Assembly: GCA_029959085.1 (NCBI GenBank)
Contig: JARWIR010000031.1
Span: 4,402,001-4,466,000, forward strand
Length of the DNA: 64,000 nucleotides
Source: Nemophila menziesii
Lineage: Eukaryota > Streptophyta > Magnoliopsida > Boraginales > Hydrophyllaceae
Reading direction: 5' to 3'
The position numbers and the translations under genes were made by a program. Below the pieces are notes generated by a model. That model made no database searches. It saw nothing but the letters and a program-made list of their open reading frames with translations, and was not told the DNA's origin. Shown piece after piece: positions 58,677 to 64,000 of this stretch; position 1 is the stretch's first letter; each line of letters opens with the position of its first letter.

Positions 58677-60248
58677 GCCTCGAGAGTATGTTCTCTTTCT
58701 TCCTTACCATTTCTGTAAATGCTTTTATCTGCTAATTTTAATTTCTGTTTCGAGTCTTTTTCGAGTCGTGGGGACACGGCTCATTTTTGAGTTGGGGGTG
58801 TGGGGATTCGTTGTCTCTCATCTCCATTTTTCTGTTTTTAGGTAGAAAATAAAATTTTTGATACATGGGAATTAGATGTAGAGTTTGTTTAATAGCTTGA
58901 AAGCATAAGCTCAGTGAATTGATGATAGTAAGTAGTATATTTATGAGCTATGTTATTTGTATGCTTTGAGTATTTGCAGGAAAATACACGTTGATAGTAA
59001 AGAAAAGATTAGTGAGCAATGCGATAGAAAGTATGTTCGATCTCAGGGAACCTTGAGAAGTGTGTAGGTCGTGAGATTCAAGCTAGTTGAAAAACCATTT
59101 GATGAAAGTGCTAAAGGTAAGAAAATAACGAAATTACATAGTGTAGAAAGTGATTAAGGCGGTTCTTTCATGTTTGAAACCTTTGAAGCCTTTTTATACC
59201 TTCTCACCTTGTGATTTTTTATGCTATATCCTTCTCAGCCCCTTCTAGCGTTTCTAAAGCCTTTTTATTGAACCACGTTATAAGCCATATCCTTTAGATT
59301 TTAGGACTTTTCCATATGACCCGCACTCGAATCGCGATGCATAGACAGTTGTTTTAGAGCTTGAGTTTGGGGTGGTGGGTCCACCATTATGGGAATTGTT
59401 ATTGGGTTGGGATTTTTGAGCTTATTAATTGTGCCTTGTGCTTTACATTGATGATGATTCACAGATTTTTATTGTAACCCTTTGCCGGGGTAATAGTGAG
59501 TGAAAAAGAAGTTTCGAGCTAAATTTGCCAACAAGGGCATTAAAAGAAAATGTATATATATGTGAAAATTAGCGTGATATCTCAACATTAAAAAGAGAGT
59601 CATAGCTTAAGAAATTGAATTGAAAAGAAAAGAAAATATATATATTCGGACCGGCAAAGTAGAATTTTTATGTGAACATCTTAAACTTTAATTGGGTTAT
59701 TGGGGATGCTAAATTATGCATCAAGGAATTCATTGGGTTGAGTGAGAAACTTTTTATGAGAGTACCTCAAGCTCTAGGGCGATTCGTTGATGGCTAGTGA
59801 GGAGAGAGCCAAAAGCTCACTTCAAATTATCCAAATATACTATCATACCGTCCCTAAGCCTAAATTACAACCTTAAAGACCTTTTTGATTCTTTGCTATT
59901 TAATTGAGAAGTGATTGAGCCATTTAAGAATAGTTAAATGGATATTTGAATACTAGTGAGGTTTGATGAACAATCTATAGCTTTCTTGGGGAACTGAGTA
60001 AAGTCCCAATCCTTCTTACATTGCGAAACTAATCTCATCTTGAATTCAAGCCGTGTTGACTGTGGATATGAGAAGTGTACAGGTATGTAGTTTATGAATA
60101 TTATTGCATGAAATTTTCTGAATTATGTGCTTTAGGTTTATTCTATATATTCTGCTATGTTCTTCCCATTGTATTAAGAATTTTATAAGTGCATATTTAT
60201 AGACTTCCCTTTGTTTTTATCTTTATTGTATCGGGATGATACAACTTT
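58677..60248 (+). other. Long 3' untranslated region of element D
   Basis: No gene. It contains blocks matching A in the same order: GTGGGGACACGGCTCATT near 58769, CATATGACCCGCACT near 59313, AACCCTTTGCCGGGG near 59475, and about 100 bp at 59788-59890. Polypurine-like GAGTTGGGGGTG and GAGTTTGGGGTGG motifs occur at 58790 and 59363, matching the places of those in A. Confidence 0.6.
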
Positions 60249-60261
60249 GAGTTGGGGGTCT
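60249..60261 (+). promoter_or_regulatory. Polypurine tract of element D
   Basis: GAGTTGGGGGTCT adjoining the 3' LTR, the same 13 bases as in A. Confidence 0.75.
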
Positions 60262-61818
60262 TGATGTCTCCTCATTTGTGATAGATTTATGTTAAGATGA
60301 TACATCATTTTTAGTGATTTAGAAGTCATAATAGTCGATTTTCTTGAGTATTAGTGCACTTTCCTATTTTGAGTCTTGATTTAGTGAAATAATATTTTTA
60401 GAGCATATTGGGTTTAATTGTTTATTTTAGTGTGAAGCTTTAAAGATAATTATGGAGATTAATTAGAGTCCAAGTCAAAGACTACAACATATGGAAATAG
60501 ATTAGCATGGTAATTGGAGATAAGGAAACAAAAGCTAAAAATATGGAAAAGGAAAAGCTGCCTAAATCTGAATTCTGCAACACACGCCTAAAGAAGTGGT
60601 GATTACTCCAAGAAATAAGCCAATTTTGGTAAATTCCTTTCATAGGGTCGTAGATAAATCTGTGAGGATTCGTTTGGTATCTTATGGAGCAAAAACCGAC
60701 CAATAACAAAGAAGATATTCTCAAAACGGTCCAGCAGTGTTTATCTTTATTTCCATACGAATTTGAGTTGGGCTAGGAGTCCACCACTTTGCTTCTCCCT
60801 CAAGAAAATGAATTAGGTCTTCTAAACACCTATAAATACACCCTTATATCACTTGTAAAAGTACCCTAGCAATCCTTGCCTCATAGTAATTAGTTCTTAA
60901 GGTTTTATTCTTCCAGTTTATTGTAGAGAGCAAGATGATGTCTTTTGTAATTTCTTTTAGTTTATTTCCTTCAGGTATGAACTAAACTCCCCATAGCTTG
61001 GGTTTTGCATCATGTATAATCTATGAATTCTAATTCTTCTATCTAAGTTTCTTTGGGAATTATATGTTTTAATTTTATATTAGCTACTTACCCTTATATT
61101 TGATTATGTGTTTTGATTTAATGTATGTTTTCCTTGTGGTGCGCAACGTTTAGGATTACCTTAATAGTAGTTAGATGATCACCTTAGCTGGGTGTTTAAC
61201 TATTGAACCACCACATAACGTCTAGTGTCAATATTAGTTCTGATAAAACATTATTCTAACTAGATAGTCATTAGGGTTTGTTTTAATCACCATATCACCA
61301 ATTGATTGTAGTGTCTGTTTAGGGCCTTGGTAGCGCTTGATAACCCTATTTAAGACCTCGTCTTGGTTGTGCCATAGCCCCCTTAGTCGCTCTCAAGGTC
61401 TAAGGTGTAGGAATTTAGAATCCTGACAAAGTATACCAAGAGCTAATATTCTCCCTTATAAACTAGATCTAAAAGAATTAGAAGGATTAGTGCATACTAG
61501 CAAAACCTAAGCTATATCTCTCATCTCATATTCCTAGTATTTTATTCTATTGTCTTTATTTTCCTAGTTTCAATTAGCTTTAATTCTTAATTTCGAAATT
61601 CTATTTGCTTTTATTTTCTGTCTTTAATTATTTACTTCTTACTCGTTATTCCTACTCACGTGATTAACACACTTAAGTCCCTGAGAACGAACTCAACTTA
61701 CTAACTAAAAACTTGCATACGTCCTGTAATACTTGCAGTACTGTGCCTGTCTAGGGTGAGAGTGCGTAGTTTCTTGACTTAATTTTATCTTAATTTTATC
61801 ACACCCTAGGCGACACTA
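60262..61818 (+). repeat. 3' LTR of element D
   Basis: 1557 bp. It opens like the LTR of C (TGATGTCTCCTCATTTGTG), has a normal TATAAATA box at 60831-60838, and ends GACACTA instead of GACACCA, a change in the terminal CA. GCTAC follows directly. Confidence 0.92.
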
Positions 61819-61823
61819 GCTAC

Positions 61824-62121
61824 TAGAAAAGATCACTTTCCTCTTCCCTTCATAGATCAAATGTTAGATATATTGGCTGGTAGGAAATATTATTGCTCTT
61901 TGGATGGGTACTCAGGATACAATCAAATTTATGTAGATCCGAAAGACCAACACAAAACCACCTTTACATGTCCTTTTGGTACCTTTACCTTCTGAAGGAT
62001 GCCATTCGGATTATGTAATGCACCTGCTACCTTTCAAAGATGTATGATGGCGATTTTCTGGGACATGATCGATGATTTCCTTGAGGTATTTATGGATGAA
62101 TTTTCTATGTTTGGAGATAAA
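61824..62121 (+). pseudogene. RT fragment of element E between D and F
   Basis: Continues the RT of [39 protein letters not shown], a TGA at 61993-61995 where relatives have arginine, [16 protein letters not shown], and LEVFMDEFSMFGD. The catalytic FMDD has become FMDE (62095-62100), so this RT was inactive. F enters directly after it. Confidence 0.85.
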
Positions 62122-63881
62122 TGATGTCTCCCGATTTGTTCTAATTATTAGCCCTTTGGAGACATCCTTTTAGGTGAATAAATGAGTTATTTGATAGACT
62201 TTTAGGCTTATTTGATCATATTGCACTTTCTCCCCTTGGAAATTAACTATTTGCAGAATCTGAGCTTTTGTGCGTAAATTTGACTATTTTTAATGCAAAG
62301 TTAATAGGTTCTTGAAAGACCAATCCAAGGAGAAAAAGTGAGAATAAAGTCTTAGTGTATTTTAGAGTGTTAGGAAATGATTTCTAGTCGAGTTTCTATT
62401 TTTAGAGTACACTTTCCTATTTTGATTTCTTGATTTATTGATTTATTCTTTTTAAGCATATGCGGTTTAATTATTTATTTAATGTGAAGCTTTTAAAGAT
62501 AAATGGTAATTACTTAGAGGCCAAGTCAAGATAAAGATGAAAGGAAAGAAGATTTACATGGAAATAAGAAGATTTGGTAAAGATTTATTTAAAGGAGGAA
62601 AAGATAAAGCTGCCTTTTGAAATCTGAAATCCAGCCACGTTTTAGGAATTAAATCATAATAAAAGATTGGCATGGATTCTGGACGAATGGTCTGCACCAA
62701 TAGAAAGAGATTTCCAAGACAAGCAGTTTCATATATTGGAACTTCTCAAACGGATAAGTATTGAAAAAGATATGATCAAATCAAATCAGCAGCAAATCTT
62801 ACCTTTCCTAGAATTTAGAGCTACGAATTTGAGAGTCTTTAACTTGTCTTCCACTCCAAGCAAAATTCGACCTAGACTCCTCCAACACCTATAAATACAC
62901 CCCTTAACCTCCTACTTTCACACACTTCAGAGAATATACAAGAGGCTTAAGGTTTTCAAGTCAGAGCACGAAGGAGAGAATAAGCTAGAAGCTGGAGGAA
63001 TCCTGTTCTTCCATCCATAGTCATTCTACCCTTTATGTTTTTCAATTATCTTTTGTATTTGAACATGAATTCCTTTTATTTAATGTTAGTTTTTAATTTC
63101 ATCATGAGCTAAATTTCTTTATACTTGAGAATCGCATAAAAGGGATGAACCTTAATTAATGTTTTCTATGTTTTGAATTTGGGATTGTTAGATTTAAATT
63201 GAATTGAGTTTTAGGTATTGGATATTACTTTGTTTTCATTACTAATTCTTTTAGGAACAACTAGAATTAGCTGTTAGTATTTGGGCTATTCACTTTAGTG
63301 GCGAAGTGTTCATCCGACAGGGGGGTTTGAATACAGATCTAGGTAATACCCGTGTAATGTCCGTTATTGACCGACAGGCTTAACTAGTTACATAGCCAAA
63401 GAGGTAAAATCATATCATCCGAAAAGCCATATTCGACCATGCAGGTGTTTATGATACTTTAGGATAGCTTCTAGGTCCACCAACAGGGGGCTAGGAGATA
63501 TTAGAGTCCCGACTAATATTCTAATTCCAATTCTACCCTTAAACATAGCATAGATTACATTGATTAAGTGGATTCCTTTGTGAGGACCAAGTATATATCT
63601 CTTATCTGAAGTTAGTCGTTATTTGCTTTATTTCTTTTCTGTTTATTTAATTTAGTCTTTATTTTATTTGCATCTTTTAATTTACAAAAACCAAACAAAA
63701 ATTATTCTCTTTTATTTTCTGTTTAGCAATTATCTCTACTATCTGATTAATATTTGGGTTGAACCTAATCCGTCCCTGAGAACGAACTTGATTATCATAT
63801 ATTACTTGGGACAACCGTACTCTTGCGGTTAAGTGGTTCCTTTTATTTGCACTTTATTTTATAACACCCCAGGACCCACCA
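62122..63881 (+). repeat. 5' LTR of element F, mosaic of the two lineages
   Basis: The opening 46-bp module (62122-62167) and next ~200 bp resemble A. From about 62400 to 62900 the sequence follows D and C, with CACTTTCCTATTTTGA, GTGAAGCTTT and CACCTATAAATACACCC. From about 63060 to the end it follows A and E (ATGAGCTAA, ACTTGGGACAACCGTAC). TATA box at 62890-62897. It ends GACCCACCA. Confidence 0.8.
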
Positions 63882-63887
63882 AGTTTT

Positions 63888-63905
63888 TGGCGCCGCTGCC
63901 GGGGA
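63888..63905 (+). promoter_or_regulatory. Primer-binding site of element F
   Basis: TGGCGCCGCTGCCGGGGA, identical to A, C and D, six bases after the LTR. Confidence 0.9.
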
Positions 63906-64000
63906 CGGTAGCGTGTGACCCCGGTGTTAATCTTTAGTAGTTTAATTGTTAGTTTAGTTTTAGTTTTATTTTTCAGTTTTACGCTTTGGGTTGTCTTTCT

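Larger units (their letters stand above)
52063..61818 (+). mobile_element. Complete non-autonomous Athila relative D (9.8 kb) lacking RT, RNase H and integrase core
   Basis: Two LTRs (52063-53618 and 60262-61818) differ at roughly 3.5 percent of positions by eye, and exact GCTAC duplications flank them. Inside lie the primer site, gag, protease fused to the integrase C-terminal tail, stem-loop, palindrome array, an intact ORF2, long 3' untranslated region and polypurine tract. There is no RT, RNase H or integrase core at all. Gag-protease carries two frameshifts and one stop. D is embedded in the RT of E. It has every cis signal of A and would need pol from another element to move. Confidence 0.92.
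48235..62121 (+). mobile_element. Decayed Athila-type element E, plus strand, split by D and F
   Basis: E is visible in two pieces, 48235-52062 and 61824-62121, joined across element D and its GCTAC duplication. It starts inside its 5' LTR (cut by C) and carries gag, protease and the first half of RT. It is then cut again by F at 62121, so the remainder lies outside the window. Coding parts have many stops and catalytic residues are lost in both protease and RT. It is the oldest scaffold in this half of the window and belongs to the A/B lineage. Confidence 0.85.
62122..64000 (+). mobile_element. Athila-type element F, 5' end only (continues past the window)
   Basis: A 1760-bp LTR, primer site and about 95 bp of leader are visible before the window ends; the leader resembles that of A (GGTAGCGTGTGACC, then CAGTTTTACGCTTTG). 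It is inserted in the RT of E. The preceding bases are ATAAA; the matching duplication, if any, lies outside. Whether F has its own pol cannot be seen. Confidence 0.8.

Noticed and set aside
62667..62894. A 75-aa plus-strand ORF inside the F LTR
   Set aside because: It spans the promoter and TATA box, and the homologous LTRs of C and D do not keep it open.

Overview
This window looks like repeat-dense plant nuclear DNA, probably pericentromeric or other heterochromatin. Every coding signal I can name belongs to an LTR retrotransposon. I recognise no host gene, rRNA, functional tRNA gene or CRISPR array. Plant origin is inferred from Athila-group Ty3/gypsy elements (primer-binding site TGGCGCCGCTGCCGGGGA, of the tRNA-Asp type; gag-PR-RT-RNaseH-IN order; an extra ORF after pol), from a Ty1/copia element with a tRNA-Met type primer site, and from a Mutator-type MITE. 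The species cannot be told.

Layout. 1-24196: old, decayed DNA. Two copies of a ~5.9 kb unit (about 650-14520 and 15795-21660) and a 2.5 kb partial copy (21661-24196) lie in direct orientation, each carrying a wrecked Athila-like pol. The first copy is split by a minus-strand copia element G (6140-14110), whose leader holds a MITE with a perfect 9-bp target duplication, a tRNA-like sequence and a 191-codon ORF. 24197-24630: a copia gag fragment. 24631-42799: a decayed minus-strand Athila element B, split inside its RT by element A (25282-38194). A is young and complete: two 1564-bp LTRs, exact AACTA target duplication, full gag, full pol and a third ORF. 43441-48234: C, a minus-strand, left-truncated, pol-less relative. 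48235-62121: E, a decayed plus-strand Athila element, split in its RT by D (52063-61818, GCTAC target duplication) and again by F (62122 to the window end, where only the 5' LTR, primer site and leader are visible).

How the parts relate. A, B and E form one autonomous-type lineage. C and D form a second lineage in which the protease domain is fused directly to the C-terminal tail of integrase; RT, RNase H and the integrase core are absent from both at the same junction. D nevertheless keeps LTRs, primer site, polypurine tract, gag-PR remnants and an intact third ORF (399 aa). It also shares non-coding blocks with A that look more similar than the proteins do. I infer a non-autonomous lineage that borrowed pol from autonomous relatives. 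Three structures recur across both lineages and I know of no description of them: a fixed 46-bp inverted-repeat module opening every LTR, pairs of perfect palindromes set 21-23 bp apart between pol and ORF2, and a stem-loop with a compensatory change just after the pol stop. Identities and counts were made by eye.
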